Position numbers and translations under genes: made by a program | NCBI GenBank assembly: GCA_039805565.1 | Contig: JBDLTZ010000236.1 | Coordinates: forward strand, 1 to 24,199 | Source: CALJIC01 sp039805565 | GTDB taxonomy: Bacteria > Chloroflexota > Chloroflexia > Chloroflexales > Roseiflexaceae | Length of the DNA stretch: 24,199 nucleotides | Direction of reading: 5' to 3' | Shown here: in pieces, positions 12,974 to 21,118 of the stretch | How the letters are laid out: each line of letters begins with the position of its first letter | Position numbering within the stretch: position 1 is the first letter of the stretch | The notes under the pieces: generated by a model | Database searches by the model: none | Told to the model about the DNA's origin: nothing | Seen by the model: only the letters and a program-made list of their open reading frames with translations

Positions 12974-14428
12974 CTACGGCTGGAGCTCGGCTGCCGCCGC
13001 GTCCTCGATCGTCTGGGCAACCTCCTCCGGCAACGCGGTGCCGGCGAATAGCTCCTGCGTGGAGTCGTTGACTGCCTGGCCAACCGCCGGAGGCAGGTAC
13101 TGGTCGTAGTAGAGCTGGTAGTACTTTGCCTGGGCCAGATTGCTCGCGACCTCCTTGATCAGCGGATCCTCGAGCCCCGCCTCGGCACCCTTCACCGTAG
13201 GCGGCACCGCAATGCCGGCCTGCGCCATCGCCGTCTGGTTCTCGACGCTCGTCAGGAAGCGGATGAAGTCGATCGCCGCGGGGGATGCGTTCTTGCCGAT
13301 CGCGAAGCCGTCGCCGCCGCCCAGTGCGTCCGAGGGGTCGCCCGCGCCGCCGTCAACCGTCGGGAAGGGGAACCAGCCCAGGTTCGCGTTGTACTCCTCG
13401 ACGTTCTCGGCCACGCCGCGGTTGGTGCCGGGCGCCCAGTGACCCATCAGCTCCATGGCCGCCTGGCCGTTGGCCATCACCACCTGGTGATCAGAGTAGG
13501 TGGCGCCGAGGAAGCCGGTCTGGAACGGCTGCAGGTCGACCAGCTCCTTGAGCCGGGCACCCGCCTCCACAAAAGCCGGGTCTGTGAACGAGCCCTCGCG
13601 GCTGTAGGCGTTCTCGAAGGCTTCGCGCCCGCCGATGCGCGTCGCCAGGTAGACCCAGTAGAAGTGGCCCGGCCACTTATCACCCTCGCCGAGGGCGATC
13701 GGGGTAATGCCGGCGTCCTTCAGCTTCTGCACCGCGCCGAGAAACTCCGTCCAGGTTTGCGGCGGCGCGCTAATGCCGGCCTTCTCGAAGTGCGCCTTGT
13801 TGTACCAGAAGCCGATCATGCCCGCGTTCCACGGCACGCCGTAGGTCTTGCCCTCGAAAGTGAACAGGCCGAGCGGGCCGGCCTGGAAGCTCTCGCCCCA
13901 GCCGTTCTCCTGCAGCGCCGGGGTCAGCTCCTGCACCAGACCGGCGTCTGCGTACTGCTTGAGCACACCGCCGCCCCAGGTCTGGAAGATGTCGGGCGGG
14001 CTGCCGGACTGCATCGCGGTCGCCAGCTTGGCCTTGAAGGCCTCATTCTCCAGCACCGTGATCTCGATCGAGACATCGGGGTTGGCCGCTACGTATTCGT
14101 TGGCCAGCTTGTCCCAGTTGGCGCGCTGGTCCTCCTGGGTGCTGATATGCCACCAGACAATCTTCGTGGAGCCTGTGCCCACAGTCGAGCTGCTCGCGGT
14201 CGGTACCGGGACAGGCGTGGGGGCCTCGGCGGCAGTAGCCTCCGTCGCGGCGCCCTCGGCGGCCGGGGCGGCAGTAGCCTCCGTCGCGGCGCCCTCGGCG
14301 GCCGGGGCGGCAGTCGGCGATGGTGCAGCAGCACCGCCGCACGCGCTGATCAGCGCCAGCGCCAGCGTCAGGACGAGGGTGGCAAGCAGCGGACGGTGCT
14401 GCTTCGGTGCCGACGATGGTTTCACCAT
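12974..14428 (-). CDS. ABC sugar transporter substrate-binding lipoprotein
   Basis: The 484-residue protein begins with a lipoprotein signal peptide ending in the lipobox LISAC (Cys30). A low-complexity Ala/Thr/Pro/Glu linker (residues 31-82) includes two copies of a 13-residue unit. A family-1 (CUT1) extracellular solute-binding domain follows, with KIVWWHISTQED, SGSPPDIFQTWGGG and WNAGMIGFWYNKAHFEKAGI. It would sit outside the membrane and deliver an oligosaccharide to the two permeases. The ATG at 14428 has AAAGGAGTGTCTCA before it; the frame is open further up to 14563 but that stretch crosses the promoter and operators. It is transcribed from a TTGACA/TAGAAT promoter with operator arrays, probably under the adjacent LacI-family repressor. 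Confidence 0.93.
   Translation of the reverse strand: MVKPSSAPKQHRPLLATLVLTLALALISACGGAAAPSPTAAPAAEGAATEATAAPAAEGAATEATAAEAPTPVPVPTASSSTVGTGSTKIVWWHISTQEDQRANWDKLANEYVAANPDVSIEITVLENEAFKAKLATAMQSGSPPDIFQTWGGGVLKQYADAGLVQELTPALQENGWGESFQAGPLGLFTFEGKTYGVPWNAGMIGFWYNKAHFEKAGISAPPQTWTEFLGAVQKLKDAGITPIALGEGDKWPGHFYWVYLATRIGGREAFENAYSREGSFTDPAFVEAGARLKELVDLQPFQTGFLGATYSDHQVVMANGQAAMELMGHWAPGTNRGVAENVEEYNANLGWFPFPTVDGGAGDPSDALGGGDGFAIGKNASPAAIDFIRFLTSVENQTAMAQAGIAVPPTVKGAEAGLEDPLIKEVASNLAQAKYYQLYYDQYLPPAVGQAVNDSTQELFAGTALPEEVAQTIEDAAAAELQP
14232..14309. repeat. Two perfect 39-bp copies in the lipoprotein linker
   Basis: Units start with GCAGTAGCCT at 14232 and 14271 and are 39 bp long, an exact multiple of three. 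They encode two 13-residue Ala/Thr/Glu-rich repeats in the linker between the lipid anchor and the binding domain. Copy number probably varies by slippage, changing the length of the tether. Confidence 0.85.
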
Positions 14429-14473
14429 TGAGACACTCCTTTGTCGTAACAATGATGGCGTCAGGGGCAGATT

Positions 14474-14589
14474 GACAACGATACCGAAAACGATACCAAC
14501 CCTCCACAGGCCGTCGTGCGTGGATGAAATCGTTATCGGCAACGGTTCCGGGAACGTTTTCATTCTAGCACTGCGGCTTTGTTTGTCAA
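14474..14589 (-). promoter_or_regulatory. Promoter and LacI-type operator arrays for the sugar transporter operon
   Basis: On the minus strand, TTGACA (14584-14589) and TAGAAT (14562-14567) are separated by 16 bases. Directly after the -10 box come three contiguous 12-mers at 14526-14561 (plus-strand GAAATCGTTATC, GGCAACGGTTCC, GGGAACGTTTTC). Two more lie at 14474-14497 (GACAACGATACC, GAAAACGATACC). Each 12-mer is a quasi-palindrome with a central CG, as is usual for LacI-family operators. The arrays cover the expected start site and leader, so binding would block transcription. Confidence 0.75.
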
Positions 14590-14632
14590 GCGCAGAGGTG
14601 CATGGGAATCGTTGTGGAAATGCTCGTGAGGG

Positions 14633-15646
14633 TTACAGCTGCTGGCAGGAATCACGGATGATGAGGCGAGTCGGGACCTTCACTACGGTGCCGGCTAATT
14701 CCTGGCCGCGGAGGATGTCGATCAGCAGCTTCGTAGCGATCGTGCCCATCTCCTGGATCGACTGATCAACAGTGGTGAGCTTGGGGGTGACTTGGGCCGC
14801 CTCGGGGAGATTGTCGAATCCCACCACGGAGAGCTCTTGCGGCACGCGCACGCCAAACTCGTTGGCCACATCGAGCACTCCCATCGCGGCCTTATCGTTC
14901 GCGGCAAAGATAGCCGTTGGGGGCTGGGGCAGGCCAAACAGCACCCGCGCCGCCTCCTGCCCGCGCTCGCGCGTGTAGTCGCCCTGCTGCACGAGGTCTG
15001 GTTCGTATCTGATGCCTGCCTCAGTGAGGCTGTCGCAGTAGCCCGCGAAGCGCCGCACGCCGCTCAGTGTCTCGGGGCGCCCGCCGATAAAGCCGATGCG
15101 TCGGTGTCCGAGGCCGAAGAGGTACTGCATCACTGCCATCGCGCCGGCCCGATTGCGCGCTACTACCGAAGGGACGTTGGCGCCGTCGCCGTGCGGATCA
15201 ATCACCACGATCCGCGCCGTGCTGGAGAATGTCGGCGCCGACGGCGTGACGACGATGCACCCATCGATCAAGCCGCTGCTCAAGAGCGCCACATGCTCCT
15301 GCTCCCACGAGGCCCGCGCGCGTGTGGCGGAGCGCTCGCTCGTGTAGATCAGCAGGTCATACCCCGAGCCACGGATCCCGTGGCCAACCCCCTTGATGAT
15401 CTCTTGGTTGAACGGCTCAGTCACTTCGGGTACCAGCAGGCCGATGACATTCGTGGTGCGGCTGCGCATGCTCTTGGCGGCCAGGCTAGCGGTGTAGCTC
15501 AGCTCCTGCATCACGCGCCTCACCCGCTCATACGTCTCAGGCGCCACATCGTCCTTGTTGTTCAGCACGCGTGATACCGTTGTGACCGAGACGCCGGCCG
15601 CCCGCGCAACATCCTGGATCGTAACGACCGGCTCCTTCGACGGCAT
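14633..15646 (-). CDS. LacI-family transcriptional repressor
   Basis: The 337-residue protein starts with a LacI helix-turn-helix (VTIQDVARAAGVSVTTVSRVLNNK, residues 8-31). A hinge helix (LAAKSMRSR) and a periplasmic-binding-protein-like effector domain with the usual VIGLLVPEV, GHRRIGFIGG, PTAIFAANDKAAMGV and SVVGFDN segments follow. The ATG at 15646 has AGGAG six bases upstream. It is likely to sense a sugar brought in by the neighbouring transporter and to repress both that operon and itself, since both promoters carry the same 12-bp operator units. The effector is unknown. Confidence 0.92.
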   Translation of the reverse strand: MPSKEPVVTIQDVARAAGVSVTTVSRVLNNKDDVAPETYERVRRVMQELSYTASLAAKSMRSRTTNVIGLLVPEVTEPFNQEIIKGVGHGIRGSGYDLLIYTSERSATRARASWEQEHVALLSSGLIDGCIVVTPSAPTFSSTARIVVIDPHGDGANVPSVVARNRAGAMAVMQYLFGLGHRRIGFIGGRPETLSGVRRFAGYCDSLTEAGIRYEPDLVQQGDYTRERGQEAARVLFGLPQPPTAIFAANDKAAMGVLDVANEFGVRVPQELSVVGFDNLPEAAQVTPKLTTVDQSIQEMGTIATKLLIDILRGQELAGTVVKVPTRLIIRDSCQQL

Positions 15647-15688
15647 GAGCGGCTCCTCGTTAAGAACGTAGCGGATACTTACAGAGCT

Positions 15689-15740
15689 GGAAACGTTGCC
15701 GGAAACGATACCATCGTATCATGCACGCCGGGAATGTCAA
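15689..15740 (-). promoter_or_regulatory. Promoter and two 12-bp operators of the LacI-family gene
   Basis: On the minus strand, TTGACA (15735-15740) and TACGAT (15713-15718) are separated by 16 bases. Two contiguous 12-mers, plus-strand GGAAACGTTGCC and GGAAACGATACC (15689-15712), follow the -10 box immediately. The arrangement is the same as at the transporter promoter, which supports autoregulation. Confidence 0.75.
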
Positions 15741-15762
15741 GGACAAGGTAGATGATCGATAA

Positions 15763-15801
15763 AACAGCGCGGGCGTGAGATAGCTTCACGCCCGCGCTGT
15801 T
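15763..15801 (-). terminator. Strong intrinsic terminator of the tRNA gene
   Basis: A perfect 16-bp stem (15763-15778 with 15786-15801) and a 7-base loop are followed on the minus strand by TTTTATC. It lies 12 bases beyond the CCA end of the tRNA and ends its transcript before the divergent elements upstream of the LacI gene. Confidence 0.9.
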
Positions 15802-15813
15802 ACCTGACTGATA

Positions 15814-15889
<76 letters not shown>

Positions 15890-15940
15890 GTTTCATCGCG
15901 GCAACAAATAGTAGCACAGGGGGTCGCATCTGTCAAACCA

Positions 15941-17284
15941 TCATGCCCCTGGGCGTTGGGCGCCGGCATAGATCAGCTCGATCAGCAGCTGGCCATGGCG
16001 CACAAGGTCCGGTAGCCGGATATGCTCGTTGGGGCCGTTCACGTGACTGCCGGGGCGCGTGCACCCCACCGAGGCCACCGGCATGCCGAGCAGATCGGTG
16101 AAGCAGCCCAGCGGCAGGGAGAAGGGCCCGCGCGGCAGCAGCGTAAGTGGCGCGCCGAAGACATGGCGCCCCACATCGCTCACAAGCTGCACGAAGGGGT
16201 GATCGAAGGAGGTTGAGGCGGCCGGGTAGGCTCCCGGCAGCCGTTCGGCCAGGACGTCCGCCAGCCCCTTTGCCTGGAGGTGGGCGTCGAGCAGAGCGGC
16301 GACCTCGGCCGGGTCCTGGTGCGGTACGAGCTGAAAGTCAAGCCGCGCGGAGGCAGTATGCGGGATGGCTGAAGGGTTACCTGAGGGCTCGGCCGCGACC
16401 GCGGAGACGTTGCAGGTTGGGAGTGTCGCCTCAGCTTGCACAAGCGCGGCCTTGCTCATACCGAACAGGAACTGGTCGATCCCCCACGCTTCGGTCCGCG
16501 CAGCTTCGTCCGTCACGACGGCGCGTAGCGCCTGGTTCTCCGCGCGAGCAGGCCCTTCGATGGTATCGTAGAAGCCACCGATCAGGATCTCCTCCTGGTC
16601 GCTCTTGATCTGCGACAGCGCCCAGACAAGGCGCCACAGCGCGTTCGGCACGATCGCCGCGAGCCCTGAGGAGAGGGCATGATTTGCGCCCGCGGCGCGG
16701 AGCTTGATCTGCAGCAGCCCCTTGACGCCGCTGTAACAGAACGGCAGCCCGCGCGCGTCTCGGTCCCCTGCCGTGGCCAGGCAAGCATTGGCGGTGAGCA
16801 GCGCGCGCTGCGCCGCGACAACCCCCGGCAGGTGTGGGCTTCCGGAGAGCCGCTCACCCTCGGCCACCACCACTACACCGCACGGCAGATCCCCCTCGGC
16901 CTCGATCAGAGCCCCGATCGCGCTCAAGTGTGCCGCCAGCGGCCCCTTCCCTTCGGCCACGCCGCGGCCGTAGAGTGTGCCCTCGCGCTCGGCCATGCGG
17001 TGCGGCTCGTGGTGCCACGCCCGCCAGGGGCCCGGCGGCGCAACATCGTAGTGATGGTAAAGCAGCAGCGTAAAGGGATGACGCCCGGCCCGGCGTCCGA
17101 TCACTATCGGCGCCCCCGGCGTAGCGATGGTGTCAACCTTTAGACCGCGTGCGCGCATCATAGCGGCCACACGCCCGCCAACGGACGTGAGTTGATCGGC
17201 CTGGCCGGGGCTGCCGGGCAAGCCGACCAGCTCCTCGAGATCGTAGACCAGGCGGGCGGTCGAGATAAAGGCAGGCTCGGTCAC
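15941..17284 (-). CDS. M20-family peptidase homologue lacking key active-site residues
   Basis: The 447-residue protein has the M20/CNDP dipeptidase layout: an N-terminal catalytic domain (LLLYHHYDVAPPGPW, LYGRGVAEGKGP), an inserted dimerisation domain (TCNVSAV...ARLDFQLVPHQDP) and a C-terminal SHVNGPNEHIRL segment. His78-x-Asp80 and the late His are kept. However, GRGxxDDKG reads GRGVAEGKG, the Glu-Glu of EGxEESGS reads Arg145-Leu146 in EGERLSGS, and the next Asp ligand region reads CLATAGD. It may therefore be a non-catalytic or altered member. The GTG at 17284 has GGAG before it. The frame is open to 17389 but that part crosses the promoter. It is divergent from the peptide-binding lipoprotein gene. 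Confidence 0.85.
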   Translation of the reverse strand: MTEPAFISTARLVYDLEELVGLPGSPGQADQLTSVGGRVAAMMRARGLKVDTIATPGAPIVIGRRAGRHPFTLLLYHHYDVAPPGPWRAWHHEPHRMAEREGTLYGRGVAEGKGPLAAHLSAIGALIEAEGDLPCGVVVVAEGERLSGSPHLPGVVAAQRALLTANACLATAGDRDARGLPFCYSGVKGLLQIKLRAAGANHALSSGLAAIVPNALWRLVWALSQIKSDQEEILIGGFYDTIEGPARAENQALRAVVTDEAARTEAWGIDQFLFGMSKAALVQAEATLPTCNVSAVAAEPSGNPSAIPHTASARLDFQLVPHQDPAEVAALLDAHLQAKGLADVLAERLPGAYPAASTSFDHPFVQLVSDVGRHVFGAPLTLLPRGPFSLPLGCFTDLLGMPVASVGCTRPGSHVNGPNEHIRLPDLVRHGQLLIELIYAGAQRPGA

Positions 17285-17317
17285 GGGGCACTCCAGCGCG
17301 GGATGCAATTCATCGAA

Positions 17318-17323
17318 ATTATA
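17318..17323 (-). promoter_or_regulatory. Extended -10 promoter of the M20 homologue
   Basis: The minus strand reads TGCTATAAT, a perfect -10 box with an extended TGn element, 34 bases before the GTG start. No good -35 box is seen at 16-18 bases, as is usual for extended -10 promoters. Confidence 0.65.
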
Positions 17324-17381
17324 GCACACGGGATGTACGAAAACAGCACACAGATGCTTCACACGTGCACGAGGACACACG

Positions 17382-17411
17382 TTGGACAATTACCGTGAAA
17401 GTTGGTACACT
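17382..17411 (+). promoter_or_regulatory. Promoter of the peptide-binding lipoprotein gene
   Basis: TTGGAC (17382-17387) and TACACT (17406-17411) are separated by 18 bases. The expected start site is near 17418, so translation must begin at 17428 or 17452 and not at the in-frame ATG at 17365. Confidence 0.6.
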
Positions 17412-17427
17412 CCCGGTCTCGCTTACC

Positions 17428-19266
17428 ATGGATATACAGACGCAAAACCGCATGAGATACACATCCCTCGCGCCGCAGGCAGTGCGTCTCGTCTCCGCGA
17501 TGCTCGCCCTCGCACTGCTGCTCGTAGCGTGCACGATCGAGGGCGGCGTCCCCGAGGCCACACCAACTACCGAACCGCAGCTCGGCCCTCCTCCCACCAG
17601 CGCGGCCGTTGCCGAGCAGATCGCAGCCCGCCAGGACACATGGGCGATCGGCCTGCTGGACGCGCCCGAGGAACTGTACCCTTACCTACAGAGCGCCTCG
17701 ACCACCCGCATTGCGGCACCCGTCACCGAGCTTCTGTTCCCCTCGCCCATCCTCGCCCACAGCTACAGCTATACGAGCACCGGCGTGCTCGAGCGCATCC
17801 CGACGATCGAGAACGGCGACGTCCAGGTCCAGCGCGCCGATGTCTACCTCGACGTGGCCGGCAATATCACCACCACGGTCACGCAGGTCATTACGCAGGT
17901 GGACCAGCTGGCCGTGACCTTCCGCTGGAACCCGCGCCTGACCTGGTCCGATGGGACCCCGGTCACGGCGGACGACTCGGTCTTCGCCTACGAGCTCGCG
18001 AAGGCCGCCCCGCCCAACGTCGAGGCCCGCGACTTACTCCAGCAGACGTCGGTCTACGAGAAGGTGGACGACCACACCACGCGCGCGGTGCTGCAGCCCG
18101 ACTTCACCGGCCCAACCTACTTCCTCAGCTACTGGACGCCACTGCCGCGCCATCTCCTCCAGGGCACGCCGCCAGAGCAGGTGCGCGACGCCTTCGCGAA
18201 ATCCCCGGTGGGCTACGGGCCCTACGTCATCGAGGAGCGTACGCAGGGCGAGATCCGCATGGTGCGCAACCCGCACTACTTTGGCGAGCCGCCAGAGGCC
18301 GCACGGCTGGTGTTCTCCGTGATGTCCGACCTCGAGGTGCTGCGGGCGAACGTGCTCAACGGCAACCTGGACGTGGTGGCGACCGATCGAGTGCTGCCGG
18401 AGATATTCCCCGAGCTCGAGCAGGACGCCCAGGAGGGCGTGCAGGTCAGCTATCTGCCTGGCCCAATCTGGGAGCACATCGACTTCAACCTGGACGTCGA
18501 GCAGCTGCAAGACATCCGCCTCCGCCGCGCCGTGGCGTTCGGCACCAACCGACAGGGCATGGCCGACGCGCTGTTCGACGGGCGCTCGCCGGTGCTCGAC
18601 AGCTGGATTTTACCCGAGCAGGACGCCGCTGCCCCGCCCGACCAGATCACCCGCTACCCCTACAACCCCGATGAGGCACGCCGCCTGCTCGACGAGGCCG
18701 GCTTCACGGACCCCGACGGCGACGGGGTGCGCGTCTCACAGACCGGCATCACGCTCACCCTCCAGCTCCTCACCACCGACGGTAGCCCGATCCGCCAGAT
18801 GATCGCCGAGCGATTCCGCGAGGATATGCGCCAGATCGGGGTGCAGGTCGAGATCGAGAAGACCTCGTCGGATGGACTGTTCGCCGCCGACGGGCCGCTG
18901 CACCTGCGCCAGTTCGAGCTGGTACTGTTCGGCTGGATTGCGCGCCCTGAGCCGAGCGGCCTACAGCTCTGGAGCTGCGCCGCTGTCCCAAGCGACAGCA
19001 ACGGCTGGACGGGGGATAACTTCGCCGGCTGGTGCTTCCGCGACGCTGACCGTGCGGTGCGCGAGGCCGCCACGGCGCTCGACCCTGTGGCCCGCAACGC
19101 AGCCTACCTGCGTCAGCAGCAGCTCTGGACCCAGGAACTGCCGTCGCTGCCGCTGTTCCAGCGCCTGAGCATGGTGGTGGTGGCACCAGGCGTGTCGGGC
19201 CTCGCGCCTGACGCGCTCGCCCCAATCACCTGGAACATCACTCAGTGGCGTAAAGCGCCGCGCTGA
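17428..19266 (+). CDS. Family-5 (peptide/opine/nickel type) substrate-binding lipoprotein
   Basis: The 612-residue protein has a lipoprotein signal peptide with LLVAC (Cys35 from this start). A full SBP family-5 domain follows: FRWNPRLTWSDGTPVTADDSVFAYEL, YGPYVIEERTQGEIRMVRNPHYF, LRRAVAFGTNRQ and YPYNPDEARRLLDEAGF. A DPDGDG loop resembles a calcium-binding turn common in this family. It would capture peptides or similar ligands for an ABC importer, but no permease or ATPase gene lies nearby, so it is an orphan component. The start is uncertain: ATG 17428 lies about 10 bases from the predicted start site, ATG 17452 gives a more usual signal peptide, and neither has a ribosome binding site. A 7-bp dyad (19256-19262 with 19277-19283) overlaps the stop codon. 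Confidence 0.88.
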   Translation: MDIQTQNRMRYTSLAPQAVRLVSAMLALALLLVACTIEGGVPEATPTTEPQLGPPPTSAAVAEQIAARQDTWAIGLLDAPEELYPYLQSASTTRIAAPVTELLFPSPILAHSYSYTSTGVLERIPTIENGDVQVQRADVYLDVAGNITTTVTQVITQVDQLAVTFRWNPRLTWSDGTPVTADDSVFAYELAKAAPPNVEARDLLQQTSVYEKVDDHTTRAVLQPDFTGPTYFLSYWTPLPRHLLQGTPPEQVRDAFAKSPVGYGPYVIEERTQGEIRMVRNPHYFGEPPEAARLVFSVMSDLEVLRANVLNGNLDVVATDRVLPEIFPELEQDAQEGVQVSYLPGPIWEHIDFNLDVEQLQDIRLRRAVAFGTNRQGMADALFDGRSPVLDSWILPEQDAAAPPDQITRYPYNPDEARRLLDEAGFTDPDGDGVRVSQTGITLTLQLLTTDGSPIRQMIAERFREDMRQIGVQVEIEKTSSDGLFAADGPLHLRQFELVLFGWIARPEPSGLQLWSCAAVPSDSNGWTGDNFAGWCFRDADRAVREAATALDPVARNAAYLRQQQLWTQELPSLPLFQRLSMVVVAPGVSGLAPDALAPITWNITQWRKAPR

Positions 19267-19426
19267 GGAAACGCTCCGCGGCGTAGAGCATCTGCCCGCC
19301 CGGCCAGCGCGCTCAGGGCGGAGACCAGCAGGCGCAGGGCGGCGCGGAGAGGCTTGGGAGATCGTGGCGGCACGGCGCGCCTCAAACGGTTCAGTGTGGT
19401 TACGGCGCGTGGCTATACTACCACCC
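19267..19426. promoter_or_regulatory. Short intergenic region with dprA -10 box
   Basis: TATACT at 19414-19419 lies eight bases before the dprA ATG, with only a poor -35 (TCAGTG) 17-19 bases upstream. The predicted start site falls at about the A of the ATG, so the dprA mRNA may be leaderless. Nothing else is recognised here. Confidence 0.5.
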
Positions 19427-20509
19427 ATGGAAAACACGCGCTACTATCTTGGGTTCAACCGCGTCAACGGCATCGGGCCGGCTCGGCTCGAGCGGCTCAT
19501 CGAGCGGCTCGGGTCCGCCGAGGCCGCGTGGCGCGCGTCGCACGGCGAGCTGATGGCGGCAGGACTGGATGCAAAGTCGATCGAGGCGCTCGTCAAAACG
19601 CGGCGCACGATCGACCTCGACGCCGAGCTGGAGCGGGTCGACCGCGCAGGAGTCCGGGCCATCACGCGCGAGCACCCGGACTACCCGGCGAACCTGGCAC
19701 AGACGCCGTCGCCGCCGCCGGTGATCTTCGTACGTGGCCGCCTGAGCACCGCCGACGCGTGGGCCGTCGCCGTAGTCGGCACCCGCTCGCCCACCACGTA
19801 CGGGCGTGAGGCAGCTCGGCGACTGGCCTTCGACCTTGCCGAGGCCGGCGTAACCGTCGTCTCCGGCCTCGCCATCGGCGTGGACACCGTGGCACACAGC
19901 GCGGCGCTCGAGGCCAGCGGCCGGACGATCGCGGTACTCCCTTGCGGCGCCGACATGGTCTATCCCGAGCGGAACCGCGCTCTCGCGGAGCAGATCGAGG
20001 CAGGCGGCGCGCTGGTGAGCGAGTTCCCCCTCGGGCTGCGTCCTACACCCCAGCTCTTCCCAGTGCGGAACCGTCTGATCAGCGGCCTCTCGCGAGGCGT
20101 GCTGGTGGTAGAGGCGGGCCTCCAGAGCGGCGCCCTGATTACCGTCGAGTACGCGCTCGAGCAGGGGCGTGATGTATTCGCCGTGCCAGGGACGATCTTC
20201 TCGCGCATGAGCGAGGGGCCACACCAGCTGCTGCGCAACGGCGCGGGGGTTGTGAGCTCGGCGCGCGACATCCTCGATGCGCTGGATATGGGCTCTGCAG
20301 AGAGCCAGCAGGACGTGCGCGTCGCCATCCCCGAGGACCCCGCCGAGGCCGCAGTGCTCGCCCAGCTGAGCTACGAGCCGCAGCACGCTGACAGTCTCGC
20401 TCGCCTGGCCGTCATGCCGATCGCCGCCGTATCCGCCACGCTGGCCGTCCTCGAGCTGAAGGGGCTAGCGCGGCGGACCGGCGGGATGCAGTACGTCCTC
20501 GCGCGCTGA
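19427..20509 (+). CDS. dprA: DNA-processing protein DprA
   Basis: The 360-residue protein has an N-terminal helix-hairpin-helix-like/SAM segment (NRVNGIGPARLERLIERLG). The central Rossmann-like DprA domain has VAVVGTRSPTTYG (115-126), VVSGLAIGVDTVAH (144-157), LPCGADMVYPERN and FPVRNRLISGLSRGVLVVEA (211-230). A C-terminal winged helix (about 310-360) ends in GGMQYVLAR. DprA loads RecA on incoming single-stranded DNA during transformation and protects it. The start was placed at 19427 because the family begins with YYLGFNRVNGIG; the frame is open to 19364 but crosses the -10 box. There is no ribosome binding site. It appears monocistronic, with a terminator at 20552. Confidence 0.95.
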   Translation: MENTRYYLGFNRVNGIGPARLERLIERLGSAEAAWRASHGELMAAGLDAKSIEALVKTRRTIDLDAELERVDRAGVRAITREHPDYPANLAQTPSPPPVIFVRGRLSTADAWAVAVVGTRSPTTYGREAARRLAFDLAEAGVTVVSGLAIGVDTVAHSAALEASGRTIAVLPCGADMVYPERNRALAEQIEAGGALVSEFPLGLRPTPQLFPVRNRLISGLSRGVLVVEAGLQSGALITVEYALEQGRDVFAVPGTIFSRMSEGPHQLLRNGAGVVSSARDILDALDMGSAESQQDVRVAIPEDPAEAAVLAQLSYEPQHADSLARLAVMPIAAVSATLAVLELKGLARRTGGMQYVLAR

Positions 20510-20732
20510 GCGCAACATTTTCCCCAGCCAGTCGTCAAGTACAGTAGACGGGGGGCGCGCAGAGGTGTGCGCCCCAGGCTTTTCGAAGTGCGCCGAACGG
20601 TCGAGTGAGACCGCCTACTCTGGCACGTATTGTGCTACCACATACTCTGTCCCGCGTGAAGCTTGACGAAAGATCAGCACGACAGCGGCGGCTCGCAGCC
20701 GATCAACCCAAGACACATCGAAGGAGGACCCC
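20510..20732. terminator. dprA terminator and spoVS leader
   Basis: GGGGCGCGC (20552-20560) and GTGCGCCCC (20567-20575) form a 9-bp stem with one G-T pair, followed by AGGCTTTTC, a plausible intrinsic terminator for dprA on the plus strand. The remaining 140 bases must hold the spoVS promoter; I see no convincing -35/-10 pair. Confidence 0.65.
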
Positions 20733-21092
20733 ATGTCTCAGACGACGAACAACCAGCTCCTAGACCGTGCCGTCGGCGCCTCGATCACCAACGGAGGCAC
20801 TCAGCAGCAGCGTGCAGTTGAGGTGCTGAAGGTCTCCGCTCAGTCACGCCCCAATGCTGTCGCCGGGGCTATCGCCGGCGTGATCAGAGACAGCGGTGTG
20901 GCGGAGGTGCAATCTGTCGGCGCCGGTGCGACGAACCAGGCGATCAAGGCGATCGCTATCGCACGCAGCTACCTGCGCGACGAGGCGATCGACCTGATCT
21001 GCACCCCGTCGTTCACTGATGTCATCATCGCGGGCGAGGAGCGAACGGCCATCAGGCTGCTCGTCGAGCGTCGCGCGGCGACAGCATCGTAG
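20733..21092 (+). CDS. spoVS: Stage V sporulation protein S (SpoVS) homologue
   Basis: The 119-residue protein contains the full SpoVS domain from about residue 30: VEVLKVSAQSRPNAVAGAIAGVIRD, VQSVGAGATNQAIKAIAIARSYL, IDLICTPSFTDVIIAGEERTAIRLLVE. It is an Alba-like small fold thought to bind nucleic acid. The family is usually about 86 residues, so the first ~27 (polar, Asn/Gln/Thr-rich) are an extra N-terminal tail. AAGGAGGA six bases before the ATG is a very strong ribosome binding site, suggesting abundant protein. In Bacillus it affects septation and spore coat formation; in non-sporulating phyla its role is unclear. It is monocistronic, with a terminator at 21119. Confidence 0.93.
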   Translation: MSQTTNNQLLDRAVGASITNGGTQQQRAVEVLKVSAQSRPNAVAGAIAGVIRDSGVAEVQSVGAGATNQAIKAIAIARSYLRDEAIDLICTPSFTDVIIAGEERTAIRLLVERRAATAS

Positions 21093-21118
21093 AAACCTGA
21101 AGCATTGCGCGGGCCACG

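Noticed and set aside
14429..14563. Upstream extension of the sugar-binding lipoprotein frame
   Set aside because: This stretch contains the operators and reaches the -10 box; the start at 14428 has a clear ribosome binding site and lipoprotein signal.
17365..17427. Upstream ATG for the peptide-binding lipoprotein
   Set aside because: It lies upstream of and across the predicted promoter and adds a non-conserved stretch before the signal peptide.
20621..20635. Sigma-54-like promoter TGGCACGTATTGTGC before spoVS
   Set aside because: GG and GC are correctly spaced, but the -12 element is imperfect and I do not expect sigma-54 in this phylum. No enhancer-binding protein is seen, so chance is the simpler explanation.
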